A stretch of 64,000 nt of DNA from Methylovulum miyakonense HT12 (GCF_000384075.1 NZ_KB913025.1:2577779-2641778); one strand, 5' to 3'; shown: positions 36,830 to 46,278, counted from the stretch's first letter. Notes: generated by a model not told the origin, from the sequence alone. Made by a program: numbers and translations.

Positions 36830-38454
36830 GCCACCACCACAACCCGGAACATGCCGCCGTGCATGTGGTAAAACAAATGGCAATGCCATGGCCAGTAGCC
36901 TTTCGCATCGGCGGTGACGCGGAAACTGACGCGTTGGGCGGGTTGCACGACCACCACATGTTTGCGTACCTGCACTTCACCTTCGGCGTTTTCCAAGTCG
37001 CTCCACATGCCGTGCAGGTGCATGGGGTGGGCCATCATGGTGTCGTTGACGAAAATCACCCGCAAGCGTTCGCCGTAACGGAAATGGATAGGCGTGGATT
37101 CGCTAAATTCCACACCGTCTATTGACCAGCTATAGCGTTCCATATTACCCGTCAAATGCAGTTCAATGTCGCGTTCCGGTGGCCGGTGGTCGGTGATAAT
37201 GCCGTTGGCACTGCGCAAATCGGCATAAGCCAATACCCGCCGCCCATTGTCCCTTAAGCCAATGCCAGGGTCATCAAGGTTGGTGCGCGGGTTGTCAACG
37301 CGCATATCGACGCCCGCGCCGTACTCGGTTTTGGCATGGTGCGCGGTGGCTGTGCCGTGGCCCATCATGTCCGTCATTGTCAAGGGTTTGGGTTTGTCCA
37401 GTGCGGGAATCCCGGCTTTTATGCCTGGGCGGGTTGCCAATGTGCCGCAAACAAAACCGCTTCTGTCCATAGATTGGGCAAAAATCGTATAAGCGTCGTG
37501 TTCGGGCGTGACGATGACGTCGAACGTTTCCGCTAAACCGATACGGAATTCATCGACCGTGACGGGTTCAACCGCTTGCCCGTCGGCGTGGACAATGGTC
37601 ATGGGTAAGCCAGGGATACGCACGTCAAAAAAGGTCTGGGCACCGGAGTTGATAAAGCGCAAACGCACCCGTTCGCCGCGCTTGAAGAGGCCTGTCCAGT
37701 TGCCGGACGCGGTCATGCCATTGAGCAGGTAGGTGTAAGTGTAAGCGGAAATGTCGGCTAAGTCGGTCATCGACATGCGCATTTCATTCCACATTTTGTG
37801 TTGCTCAAATGCCGCCGAGAGTCCGTTTTTGCGGGCTTCTTGGATAAAATCAACTGCGGTTGGCTGGTTGAAATTGTAATAATCGCTTTGGGTTTTGAGT
37901 TTGGCGAACACGGCCAAGGGGTTTTCATCCGTCCAGTCGGACAATTGGATGACGTAGTCTTGGTCGGCCTGAAGGCTTTCTTGGGCGGGTGTGATGACGA
38001 TCGCCCCGTATAGGCCCGTTTGTTCCTGCATGCCCGAATGCGAGTGGTACCAGTACGTGCCACATTGTTGCACTTTGAACCGGTAGGTGAAGCTACTTCC
38101 GGGCGGGATGCCGTTAAAGCTGACGCCGGGTGCGCCGTCCATGTCGTAAGGCAAGATAATGCCATGCCAGTGTATCGAGGTGGTTTCTTGCAACTGGTTG
38201 ATGACGGTGAGCGTGACCATGTCACCTTCGCGCCAATGCAACGTCGGCGCGGGGATGGAACCATTGACCGTGGTGGCGATACGGGCAGATCCTGTGAAAT
38301 TGACGGGCGTTTCGGCGATGGTAAGGATAAATTCCGTACCGCTGAGGATTCCGGCAGTTTTTGCTTGGGCGCTCTTATACCAGCTGGGCAGTATCGAGGC
38401 GGCTCCAGCTGCCATGAGCCCTTCAAGAAAATGTCGGCGGGATAATAGTGGCAT
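36826..38454 (-). CDS. copA: Copper resistance multicopper oxidase CopA
   Basis: 542 aa. The N-terminus MPLLSRRHFLEGLMAAGAAS is a twin-arginine signal, so the folded enzyme goes to the periplasm. It oxidises Cu(I) or binds excess copper. Copper sites are HWHG, WYHSHSG, HPMHLHG and HCHLFYHM, giving the T1 and trinuclear centres. In the middle, a Met-rich segment (MTDMMGHGTATAHH) is typical of CopA. Its start overlaps the upstream WYL-like stop by one base and copB follows with an ATGA overlap, so all three form one operon. Confidence 0.93.
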   Translation of the reverse strand: MPLLSRRHFLEGLMAAGAASILPSWYKSAQAKTAGILSGTEFILTIAETPVNFTGSARIATTVNGSIPAPTLHWREGDMVTLTVINQLQETTSIHWHGIILPYDMDGAPGVSFNGIPPGSSFTYRFKVQQCGTYWYHSHSGMQEQTGLYGAIVITPAQESLQADQDYVIQLSDWTDENPLAVFAKLKTQSDYYNFNQPTAVDFIQEARKNGLSAAFEQHKMWNEMRMSMTDLADISAYTYTYLLNGMTASGNWTGLFKRGERVRLRFINSGAQTFFDVRIPGLPMTIVHADGQAVEPVTVDEFRIGLAETFDVIVTPEHDAYTIFAQSMDRSGFVCGTLATRPGIKAGIPALDKPKPLTMTDMMGHGTATAHHAKTEYGAGVDMRVDNPRTNLDDPGIGLRDNGRRVLAYADLRSANGIITDHRPPERDIELHLTGNMERYSWSIDGVEFSESTPIHFRYGERLRVIFVNDTMMAHPMHLHGMWSDLENAEGEVQVRKHVVVVQPAQRVSFRVTADAKGYWPWHCHLFYHMHGGMFRVVVVA

Positions 38455-38774
38455 TAAAGTTCCGCAAAGATAGTTACCATGTGTTTGTTACTGCGTTTGT
38501 AGCCAAACCGTTCATTGGCAAAGTGCCTTCCGGCAGGATGCAGGGAAGAGATTTGTGAGAGTTCCAATAATTCCCAGTCATAACAGAGCGTAGGGGGGAT
38601 GAACATAGTGGGTTTGGCGGCGGCGGGCCGTACTTGGGTTTGGAAGCACCACAGGACATTGCTTCCTGTGATTGACACGCCGACGGCATGCGGCTCCACG
38701 ATGCGGACAAGGCTATAGTACGCCAAAGACAGCTCTTCACGGTCATGTATCGCTTTAATGATGGTTTCCAACAT
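38454..38774 (-). CDS. Small WYL-like domain protein upstream of copA
   Basis: 106 aa from the ATG at 38774; the open frame runs 40 codons further up but that part looks non-coding. The pattern IKAIHDREELSLAYYSLVRI, then VEPHAVGVSITGSNVLWCFQ and RFGYKRSNKHMVTIFAEL, recalls the WYL fold, a ligand-sensing domain of transcription regulators, here without a DNA-binding part. Its stop overlaps the copA start (TAATG). A regulatory or copper-sensing role is possible. Confidence in the family is moderate. Confidence 0.55.
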   Translation of the reverse strand: MLETIIKAIHDREELSLAYYSLVRIVEPHAVGVSITGSNVLWCFQTQVRPAAAKPTMFIPPTLCYDWELLELSQISSLHPAGRHFANERFGYKRSNKHMVTIFAEL

Positions 38775-39055
38775 CACACGGCCCGATGGATGGGTTGGGA
38801 GGTAGGCCTGCTGAATAGGCTTACTATGAAAGTTCTGGGTTAGTCCGGATAAGGCCGATATGGCAACAGAAATGGGCGGTACATACAAGCTCAAAGGTGA
38901 TATAAGCTTTAATTGCCCCCTAACATTAAGCGGGCTTCAAGCCTTGCAATCCGGATTCGGCGGACACACGCCAAGGAGGGTGTGCCTGTTTTCGTGTTGC
39001 TTAGGTGCCCGTAAATCTACGGGAAGTTGAAACCGGGCACTTAACTTAGGACATT

Positions 39056-39922
39056 CTATTGTTGATAGTATGGGTTATTTTGTTGCGGATAACCCTGTTG
39101 TTGTGGGTAGCCCTGCTGTTGCGGATAACCTTGTTGCTGAGGATAACCTTGCTGTTGTGGATACCCTTGTTGCTGAGGGTAACCTTGCTGTTGTGGATAG
39201 CCCTGCTGTTGCGGATAACCTTGTTGCTGAGGATAGCCTTGCTGTTGTGGGGCGCCTTGTTGGTTTGCCCCGGCGTTGTTATTGGCGACAATCGCCAGCT
39301 CTACACGGCGGTTTTGGGCGCGGTTGGCTTCACTGGTGTTTGGCAGTTTGGGCTGTTTTTCGCCCATGCCTTGAGTCGTCAAACGCGAATAGTTGACGCC
39401 GTGTTGGGACAAATAACCCGACACGCTTGCGGCGCGTTGTTCGGACAGTTTTTGGTTGTATTTGTCAGCGCCTTGGTCATCGGTGTGCCCGGTGATGGTC
39501 ACTGAAGAATCAGGATATTGGTTTAGTACCCTGCCGACCGAATCCAATGCGGTTTGTGCTTGTGGGGTCAGGTCGGCGGAGTCAAAACCGAAAGTGATGC
39601 TGCTGGGCATGGTCAGGTTCAAGGTGTTTTCGGCAGTCCTTTGCACTTGTATGCCTGTACCTTGCAGGGATTGCTGCATCTCTTTTTCCTGGTTGTCCAT
39701 GTACGCACCGACCGCCGCGCCGACAACGCCGCCGGCCAACGCCCCCCAGCCTGCGTTATGAAGCTTATTGCCGCCAAACAAGGCGCCGGCGCCAGCACCG
39801 GCTAATGCGCCAAGGCCCGCACCTTTTGCGGTGTTACCCATAGCCGATTGGCCTGTATAGGGGTCGGTCACGCAAGCCGTTAACAATGCGGAAGTTATGC
39901 CTACTATTAAAATTTTTTTCAT
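39056..39922 (-). CDS. OmpA-family lipoprotein with glycine zipper and repeat tail
   Basis: 288 aa. The lipobox ITSALLTAC anchors it in a membrane. A glycine-zipper helix pair (GAGLGALAGAGAGALFGG, GALAGGVVGAAVGAYMD) is at about residues 34-74. The OmpA peptidoglycan-binding domain (TFGFDSADLTPQAQTALD, then ITGHTDDQGADKYNQKLSEQ and NRAQNRRVEL) lies at about 110-210. After residue 220 come nine tandem QQQGYP units ending NNPYYQQ. The protein ties the envelope to the wall. The repeat tail is unusual and should be flexible and surface-sticky. Confidence 0.88.
   Translation of the reverse strand: MKKILIVGITSALLTACVTDPYTGQSAMGNTAKGAGLGALAGAGAGALFGGNKLHNAGWGALAGGVVGAAVGAYMDNQEKEMQQSLQGTGIQVQRTAENTLNLTMPSSITFGFDSADLTPQAQTALDSVGRVLNQYPDSSVTITGHTDDQGADKYNQKLSEQRAASVSGYLSQHGVNYSRLTTQGMGEKQPKLPNTSEANRAQNRRVELAIVANNNAGANQQGAPQQQGYPQQQGYPQQQGYPQQQGYPQQQGYPQQQGYPQQQGYPQQQGYPQQQGYPQQNNPYYQQ
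39081..39245. repeat. 18-bp tandem repeat (nine units) inside OmpA-like gene
   Basis: Nine near-identical 18-bp units code for Gln-Gln-Gln-Gly-Tyr-Pro. Units vary only at wobble positions (GGATAACC/GGGTAGCC, CTG/TTG), so selection keeps the peptide while bases drift. Copy-number variation between strains would be expected. Confidence 0.85.
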
Positions 39923-40063
39923 GATGGTGTCGCCTTATGTTGTGGTTATTATGTCCATGGGACCATTGCCAGCCTTAATGATGCGCCTGGATGTCGCCAT
40001 TCGGGGAAGCCAAATATAGGTAGCCTTGCTTAATCCAAACTGAATGTTTATACAGCGCCCAAT

Positions 40064-41116
40064 TTACGCTGATTTCCCTATATCTTCAATCCAGTCACGC
40101 CAAATCGACATCAATACCGCCATGAGGGTGGGGCCTAAAAACAGGCCGAGCAGGCCAAATGCTTCCATGCCGCCGAATATCCCCAACAAGGTCCAGATAA
40201 ATGGCAGTTTTACGGCATTGCCGATGAGTACCGGGCGCACATAATTATCCGCAATCAAGGTCAGCACCATCCCGTAGCTAAACAGGACAACGGCGGCGGT
40301 GAAATGGCTTTCGGCAGCCAGCACCAGAGAACATGCCCCAAAAATTAGTTTGGCGGCAAAGGGGATCATGGCAAAAATGCCCGTCAACGTGCCTAAAATG
40401 GCCGGATGCCCCAGTCCCGCCAAATGGTAGCCGACGCCCAGCAACAGGCCTTTGACAATGCCGATCAGCATCATGCCGTTGACGGTTCCGCGCACGGCGG
40501 CGGCGGCGTGCAGCAGATAACGTACGCCAATATCGCCGAAAATCCGGCGGCTGCTTGCCAACACTTGGCGGCTCAGGGTGTCGCCGTGTTGGTAGACAAA
40601 CAGCAGCACCAGCAAAATGATCAGGAAACTGACCAAGCGCTGCATCAATTGGCCTGCGAAGACCTTGGTATAGCCTAAGGCACCGCTGGTGCTTAACCAG
40701 TGCAGTGTGCTATTGGCGGCTTCTTTGCTGCCTAAGGACTTAACCCAAAATTCTTTTGCCGAAGTGCCGATCATGGGCATGGCTTCCAACCAATCGGGTG
40801 GCGGGATGCCGGTTTTTTGCGCTTCCATCAACCATTGCCCCAATGCTTCCGCTTCCGCAAACAGCTTGACCAATCCGTAACTCAAGGGTGCCAAAATAAT
40901 CGCGCCGATGAACAGCGTCAGAGCTACCGCCCCCCAGGTGACTTTGCCATGCAATTCTTTGCTGGCCAGCAAGCGGTTATAAATAGGCCAGGTGCTGATT
41001 GCCAACACCACCGCCCATGCCAATAGGGGCAAAAAACCCTGGACGACCCAGCCTCCTAATAACAGGAGGATAGCGACAGCGGACAAACGCGCCCGAATTT
41101 GCAGTAAATCGTTCAT
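40064..41116 (-). CDS. AI-2E family transporter
   Basis: 350 aa, inner-membrane protein with about eight helices: an N-terminal pair (AVAILLLLGGWVVQGFLPLL and VLAISTWPIYNRLL), a soluble insert (about residues 90-150), then a hydrophobic C-terminal half with LRARLSAV-type starts replaced by FSYGMVLTLIADNYVRPVLI. The DNYVRP motif and the FLGPTLMAVLMSIW end are typical. Members export autoinducer-2, or act as Na+/H+ antiporters or with unknown substrates. It is encoded alone on the minus strand. Confidence 0.85.
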   Translation of the reverse strand: MNDLLQIRARLSAVAILLLLGGWVVQGFLPLLAWAVVLAISTWPIYNRLLASKELHGKVTWGAVALTLFIGAIILAPLSYGLVKLFAEAEALGQWLMEAQKTGIPPPDWLEAMPMIGTSAKEFWVKSLGSKEAANSTLHWLSTSGALGYTKVFAGQLMQRLVSFLIILLVLLFVYQHGDTLSRQVLASSRRIFGDIGVRYLLHAAAAVRGTVNGMMLIGIVKGLLLGVGYHLAGLGHPAILGTLTGIFAMIPFAAKLIFGACSLVLAAESHFTAAVVLFSYGMVLTLIADNYVRPVLIGNAVKLPFIWTLLGIFGGMEAFGLLGLFLGPTLMAVLMSIWRDWIEDIGKSA

Positions 41117-41198
41117 GACAGGTTACAGGTTGCTAAAATGGTGCGGCATTCTAACACCGAAGCCCCTGTGAAAACATGCTGTCCACAAAAAGTGGCGG

Positions 41199-42674
41199 TC
41201 AGATTTTGATATGGAGGGGACGGCGTTTTTCGAGCAGCGCCACGGTTAACAGGTATTCGCCCAACAAGCCTGAAGACAATAGCCACCAAGGCCAAGCCAG
41301 ATAAGGCCGCAGCCATTCTTCAGCAAAATACAGGCTAATCCCCAGCAAAATATAGCCAAGGATACGCATGACCGGATAGGGGACAGGATAAAACCACCGC
41401 CCCAACAGATATGAGGCCGCCGCCATGCTGGCATAACACGCCAAGGTCGCCCACGCCGAACCCTCGTACCCGTACAAAGGGATCCACCAGACATTCAGGC
41501 CAATGGTCAAGGCCGCACCGCCTAGCGACACCCATGCACCCATCCCGGTGCGGTCGGTGAGTTTGTACCAAATCGACAGATTGACATACACGCCCAAGAA
41601 CAGGTTCGCCAATAGCAACACCGGCACCACATGCAACCCCGTGCGGAATTCTTCGCCCATAAAATATTGGAAGACATCAATGTATAGCGTCACCAGCAAA
41701 AAGATCAGCACACAAAAAATCACAAAAAATTTCAGCACTTTCGCATAAACGTCCCGCGCATCAGTTTTATTGGCGTAGGCAAAAAAGAAGGGTTCTGCGG
41801 CATACCGGAACGCTTGGATGAACAACGACATCAACATCGCCAGCTTGTAACAGGCGCTGTAAACGCCAAGCATCTGCATATTGGTGGCAAAATCAAAGGG
41901 CAACAGGTATTTCAGCAAGGCGCGGTCAAGCATTTCATTGATAATTCCGGCAAAACCAATCACCACCATCGGTGCGGAATAACGCAGCATCCTGCCGAAC
42001 AAATGGCGGTTAAAGCCCCAAACGATCCCCGCCAATTGGGGGCTTAACAATAAGAACTTACACGCGCTAGCCAGCAAATTGGCAATGAACACATAGCCTA
42101 AACCAATAGCCGGGTCATAGACATAGCCCAACCACGGGGGCGGGTTATTGGCGTATAGTTTCGGGCAGTAAACGATGAAAAACAGTGTCGACAACACCGT
42201 CACCCCTATTTCAACCAGTTTGATGCCCGCAAACCGGAAAGCCTTCTGTTCAGCCCGCAAGCGCGCAAACGGCAGCGAAGCGACGGCATCCAAGGTCAAA
42301 ATCAAACCGAACCACCAGACATATTCAGGGTGCTTGGCATAATTGAGCATGCCCGCCAATTGCTTGTCGGCAAAAAATATCCCCAGAAAAAACACCAGAT
42401 TAAGCAGCATAGTGAAAATCAGCGCCGTGGAATAAGCGGTGTCACGGCCCGTTTCTTCTTTATCACGGAAGCGGAAGTAGCCCGTCTCAAAACCGCACAA
42501 CAGCAAGACCGACAAAAAACCCGAATAAGCGTAAAATTCCGAGACTACGCCGTATTCCTGCGCCGAGAACGAATAAGTCAGCAGCGGCACCAACAGGTAA
42601 TTTAAGAACCGGGCGAAGATGCTGCTAAGGCCATAAATTGCGGTTTGGGAGGCGAGTTTTTTTAAGATGCCCAT
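41199..42674 (-). CDS. Polysaccharide flippase (Wzx-like)
   Basis: 491 aa with about 14 predicted membrane helices, starting KKLASQTAIYGLSSIFARFL, the usual opening of the oligosaccharide flippase family. The conserved YFRFRDKEE and the aromatic/basic patterns near APMVVIGFAGIINEMLDR agree. It should move undecaprenyl-linked sugar units across the inner membrane. No other assembly genes adjoin it; the sugar-activation cluster at 6-12 kb could feed the same surface polymer. That link is inferred. Confidence 0.87.
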   Translation of the reverse strand: MGILKKLASQTAIYGLSSIFARFLNYLLVPLLTYSFSAQEYGVVSEFYAYSGFLSVLLLCGFETGYFRFRDKEETGRDTAYSTALIFTMLLNLVFFLGIFFADKQLAGMLNYAKHPEYVWWFGLILTLDAVASLPFARLRAEQKAFRFAGIKLVEIGVTVLSTLFFIVYCPKLYANNPPPWLGYVYDPAIGLGYVFIANLLASACKFLLLSPQLAGIVWGFNRHLFGRMLRYSAPMVVIGFAGIINEMLDRALLKYLLPFDFATNMQMLGVYSACYKLAMLMSLFIQAFRYAAEPFFFAYANKTDARDVYAKVLKFFVIFCVLIFLLVTLYIDVFQYFMGEEFRTGLHVVPVLLLANLFLGVYVNLSIWYKLTDRTGMGAWVSLGGAALTIGLNVWWIPLYGYEGSAWATLACYASMAAASYLLGRWFYPVPYPVMRILGYILLGISLYFAEEWLRPYLAWPWWLLSSGLLGEYLLTVALLEKRRPLHIKI

Positions 42675-42943
42675 GGGGTGGTTTGGGTGGGTGGAAGCGA
42701 AGCGGGATTATATAGGAGATGTAAGCTTCGTGGTGATAGTAATGGGAGGGTTAGCCTTATTTCCCTAAGCATCCGGAATGGCCCATTGGCAATTAAGGCG
42801 GTTCATTTGGGTAATATGTGCGCTTCCTTTCCCGTGATTAATTAATGTTTTTGTGAACAAATTTGTTGTTATCATCCGTGATAGGGTGGTTGCGCAAAGG
42901 GGCATTTGTATTTTTCATCTATTGGGGGCGGGAGGTTATTTTT

Positions 42944-45007
42944 ATGAAAGCGTTAAATCGATACACGTTGTTAGCGGCGATAGCCGGGTTGCTGTTGTTG
43001 CCTGGTTCGGGTGTGTTGGCATTAGAGCAAGGAGGTGGCGGGATGCCTGCCAACGGGCTTCCGGACAACATCCTCCCGTCGGCAACAGGCGTGGCAGGTT
43101 TGGGCGTGTTTTACCGGAAATATGGCAAGTTGTCTTTATCCGTTAATGCTATGGGCAGTAATGGCCCTAGTCATCATATTACAATTAAAAAGCCATCAGC
43201 TGACGCGGTTGTTAAAAAAGCTTTTTTGATGGCGGCAAGTTTAGATAGCCGGGAAATCGCCAATGGGGACATTCAGCTAAATGGTGTGGGCATCAATTGG
43301 GTGTCCTCCGTCCGGAACCTTTGTGCCTCGTGTTATTGGGAATACAAGCCTAATTATTTTGACAATGTGCTCGCCGATGTCACCACTATCGTCAAACCAA
43401 GCGTTGATGCGGCGGCTCCTGGCGACATCGCTTTTCCTGTTGCGGAAACTAATACGGATACGATAGACGGGGAGATACTCGTTGTTGTCTTCGACCAGCC
43501 ATCTTTGAGCAAATCCCGTACGGTGGCTTTGTTGTTCGGGGCCCAACCCGTTTCGGGCGGCAGATTCGAAATTGGCTTGAACGCCCCCTTAAACCCAATT
43601 GCATTGGATGCCAGGGCCGATATGGGTTTAGGCATTTCTTTTGGTTATCAAGGAGGTGAACAATACAGCACGGTAAAGGTCAATGGCAACCTGCTCAGTT
43701 CGGCTGCGGGAGGGCAGGATGATGGTAGCCCTTTCGATGGGAGCTTGATAACTGTTGGGGGTGTCGGAGACGCAAACGCCAATCCGGCCGATCCCGGTGC
43801 CTTACCTAACGGCGACCCGAAATTTGATGACGAGCTGTATTCTTTGTTACCGTGGATCAAAAAAACGGATACGTCGATTACCGTTGACACGGTCAACCCG
43901 TCCAATAACGACAACATCTTTTTTGCCTATTTCGATTTGTCAACGAATGCCGATGCCAATAAGGACACCGATGGTGATGGTTTGTTGGATGAATGGGAAA
44001 GCAACGGTTATGACCATGATAGTGACGGTGTTGTTGACGTAAACCTGCCTGGTATGGGGGCTAACCCAAAACACAAGGACATTTTCATTGAAATCGATTG
44101 GATGAGAAACGCAAGCCATAGCCACAAGCCGACTTTGGGCGTGATGTCGCGTGTCATCAGCGCGTTCGCCAACGCACCGGTCACCAACCCGGATGGCATC
44201 AATGGCATTACCTTGCATTTGGACGCGGGTTCATTAAAAGGCGGCAATGCGGTTGCCCATGATGATGACCTTGCGCCCGTGTGGACTGATTTCGATGCGA
44301 TTAAATCGGTGAATTTCAAACCGGAAAGGGCACGCATTTTCCATTATTGCCTGTTTGCCCATAATTATGACGGCGACGGTTCCAGTGGCTTATCCCGTGG
44401 AATTCCTGCCAGCGATTTTATTGTGACGCTAGGTTCGTGGGATAACCAAGTGGGGACGGCCAAGCAACAGGCAGGTACGTTAATGCATGAATTGGGGCAT
44501 AATCTTGGCTTGCGCCATGGCGGCAGCGATCATGTCAATTACAAACCCAATTACCTGAGTATTATGAATTATTTCTTTCAAGTCGATTGGTTGAACTTCG
44601 ACAGGAGGGCTAGGCTCGATTATAGCCGGGTCAATACAAGGGCATTGGATGAAGCTAACCTAAGCGAACCAGCCGGTTTAAATGCGGCAAAAGGGACGCT
44701 AGAAGCTGATTTATCCCATTATGGGACACAATGGTTCGATGCGCTTGTCAGGACAAAGAGCAAGCTAGTTGGGGCACATCGGCTGGTGGATTGGGACGGC
44801 AACGGGGCCGGTAACAACCTAGGGGTATCCGTTGACCTTAATGGTGACGGTGCCGTCAATACTCTGACGGGTGGTTATTTGGATTGGCAAAACTTAGAAT
44901 TTTTGGGCGGTGATGTCGGCGTTAACGGTATCAGCGCGTTGAGCGAGACGAAGCCAATCCCTGAGTTGACCTATAAAGAATACCTGCAAATGAAAAATAA
45001 CCAATAA
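42944..45007 (+). CDS. Secreted metzincin-type zinc metalloprotease
   Basis: 687 aa from the ATG at 42944, preceded by GGAGG 9 bases upstream. A signal peptide (YTLLAAIAGLLLLPGSGVLA) is followed by a beta-rich region of about 320 residues. A Ca-binding segment of thrombospondin-3/EF-hand type (DTDGDGLLDEW, HDSDGVVDV) sits near residues 338-370. The catalytic motif His515-ELGHNLGLRH525-GG has the metzincin zinc ligands, and SIMNY (539-543) is the Met-turn. A C-terminal EF-hand-like DLNGDGAVN follows. It should digest proteins outside the cell or shape the surface. It is divergent from the flippase. Confidence 0.83.
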   Translation: MKALNRYTLLAAIAGLLLLPGSGVLALEQGGGGMPANGLPDNILPSATGVAGLGVFYRKYGKLSLSVNAMGSNGPSHHITIKKPSADAVVKKAFLMAASLDSREIANGDIQLNGVGINWVSSVRNLCASCYWEYKPNYFDNVLADVTTIVKPSVDAAAPGDIAFPVAETNTDTIDGEILVVVFDQPSLSKSRTVALLFGAQPVSGGRFEIGLNAPLNPIALDARADMGLGISFGYQGGEQYSTVKVNGNLLSSAAGGQDDGSPFDGSLITVGGVGDANANPADPGALPNGDPKFDDELYSLLPWIKKTDTSITVDTVNPSNNDNIFFAYFDLSTNADANKDTDGDGLLDEWESNGYDHDSDGVVDVNLPGMGANPKHKDIFIEIDWMRNASHSHKPTLGVMSRVISAFANAPVTNPDGINGITLHLDAGSLKGGNAVAHDDDLAPVWTDFDAIKSVNFKPERARIFHYCLFAHNYDGDGSSGLSRGIPASDFIVTLGSWDNQVGTAKQQAGTLMHELGHNLGLRHGGSDHVNYKPNYLSIMNYFFQVDWLNFDRRARLDYSRVNTRALDEANLSEPAGLNAAKGTLEADLSHYGTQWFDALVRTKSKLVGAHRLVDWDGNGAGNNLGVSVDLNGDGAVNTLTGGYLDWQNLEFLGGDVGVNGISALSETKPIPELTYKEYLQMKNNQ

Positions 45008-45198
45008 AGCATGTTTACTTGGCGGCACGGAAAACAGTGCTTACAGAATGGGTTGCATTGGTGTTTCGGGGGGCTTGATCCATTACAATGCTTATCGCGC
45101 CGTAGGCAATGGCCCGGCAAAATGGTTACGAAGTGTCAAATCCCGCCACTTTAAAGACCGGCACATGCGGCGTGGGGCAACTTACCGTTATTCAATTT

Positions 45199-45322
45199 GG
45201 CTATGTCACCGTTAGTTGTTGAAAAATTTTTACTTTCTGACAAAAGCCACATTTAATGAGGCTTGTGGTTTTCGCCCAAAGCCACGTTGTTTAAGGCTTC
45301 CATAATTAACGGTGACATAGCC
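45199..45322. repeat. 16-bp inverted repeat at 45199-45214 and 45307-45322
   Basis: GGCTATGTCACCGTTA and its exact reverse complement lie 92 bp apart; the right arm is inside the small minus-strand ORF. Read outward, both arms encode GYVTV, so the left arm looks like an inverted copy of a coding piece. Meaning unknown. Confidence 0.5.
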
Positions 45323-45496
45323 TTCAATTTCGGCGGTGCAGTCTTCAGGGCAGGAAAGCCTAATTTCGGACGAATATATTTTGAAGTCCGGAAACTGAAC
45401 TGCCAGGATTGCTGGTAAGGGTAGCAACGGTATCGGTTGAATGTTTTTCCCTAGTTTATTGAGGTGGGCTTCAAATAAGTTACGAAGCCTCCCCAA
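45230..45496 (-). CDS. Small hypothetical protein
   Basis: 88 aa, no recognised domain. The sequence (MGRLRNLFEAHLNKLG, then LSCPEDCTAEIEGYVTVNYG) has two cysteines but no signal peptide. It is oriented away from the methyltransferase gene with a 32-bp gap. It is uncertain whether it is expressed; the length and composition are plausible but there is no supporting operon. Confidence 0.35.
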   Translation of the reverse strand: MGRLRNLFEAHLNKLGKNIQPIPLLPLPAILAVQFPDFKIYSSEIRLSCPEDCTAEIEGYVTVNYGSLKQRGFGRKPQASLNVAFVRK

Positions 45497-45528
45497 AAAA
45501 AATTTCCACTCACCACAGACAAGCGACG

Positions 45529-46278
45529 ATGAACGAAGAACTAAAAAACCAAGGCACAGAGGGGGAAAATGGTCTCCCCTATCGTCAGGATGATATGAAC
45601 CATTCGGCCCGCCGCATTAACACAATGGCTTTGGCTATCAATGCGCAAAATTATCTTGAAATCGGCGTTAACAAAGGGGTCACATTTTTTGATGTGTCCA
45701 TTCCGCAAAAAACCGCTGTTGACCCAAAGTTCCTTTTTGATGTGGCTACGGTTACGGATAAAAATACCCTCTTTAGCGAAACCTCATCCGATGAGTTTTT
45801 TTCGCGTTTACCCGTGGCACAGAAGTTTGACCTTATTTTTATTGATGGCCTCCATACTTTCGAGCAGGCGTATCGGGATTTTTGCAATTGCCTCGTGCAT
45901 TCCCATGACCGTACGGTTTTTTTAATTGACGATACAAAACCAAGCGATGTGTACTCTTCACTTAATGTCCAGAGGAAAGCGAACCAATTCCGTAAACAGG
46001 CGGGAGGCAAGGGCTTGCAATGGCATGGTGATGTTTTTAAGGTGGTATTTGCCCTACATGATTTCCATCCTTCCTTAAATTACCGCACCCTCAGTGGGGG
46101 GCGGGATAACCCGCAAACATTGGTATGGCTGTCTAATAAAGGTCTGAGGAAGCCGCTATTCAATTCATTCGAATCAATTTCACGGCTCACTTACTTTGAT
46201 CTCCATGACCATATAGACATCCTTAGGCTTTGTCCGGAGGAAGAGGCTTTTGCTTTATGTATAGATGAATTGGCTTAG
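45529..46278 (+). CDS. Class I SAM-dependent methyltransferase-like protein
   Basis: 249 aa, cytoplasmic. The glycine motif YLEIGVNKGVTFF (SAM-binding), an acidic strand end TAVDPKF, and KFDLIFIDGLHTFEQAYRDF are the Methyltransf_24 pattern, common in enzymes that methylate sugars, peptides or small metabolites. FLIDDTKPSD gives the fifth strand. The family is broad and the substrate is not evident. The gene stands alone, about 200 bp before the C1-cofactor operon. Confidence 0.78.
   Translation: MNEELKNQGTEGENGLPYRQDDMNHSARRINTMALAINAQNYLEIGVNKGVTFFDVSIPQKTAVDPKFLFDVATVTDKNTLFSETSSDEFFSRLPVAQKFDLIFIDGLHTFEQAYRDFCNCLVHSHDRTVFLIDDTKPSDVYSSLNVQRKANQFRKQAGGKGLQWHGDVFKVVFALHDFHPSLNYRTLSGGRDNPQTLVWLSNKGLRKPLFNSFESISRLTYFDLHDHIDILRLCPEEEAFALCIDELA

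Noticed and set aside
39081-39245. Tandem 18-bp repeats considered as a CRISPR array
   Set aside because: Units are contiguous with no spacers and lie inside a reading frame that encodes a repeated peptide.
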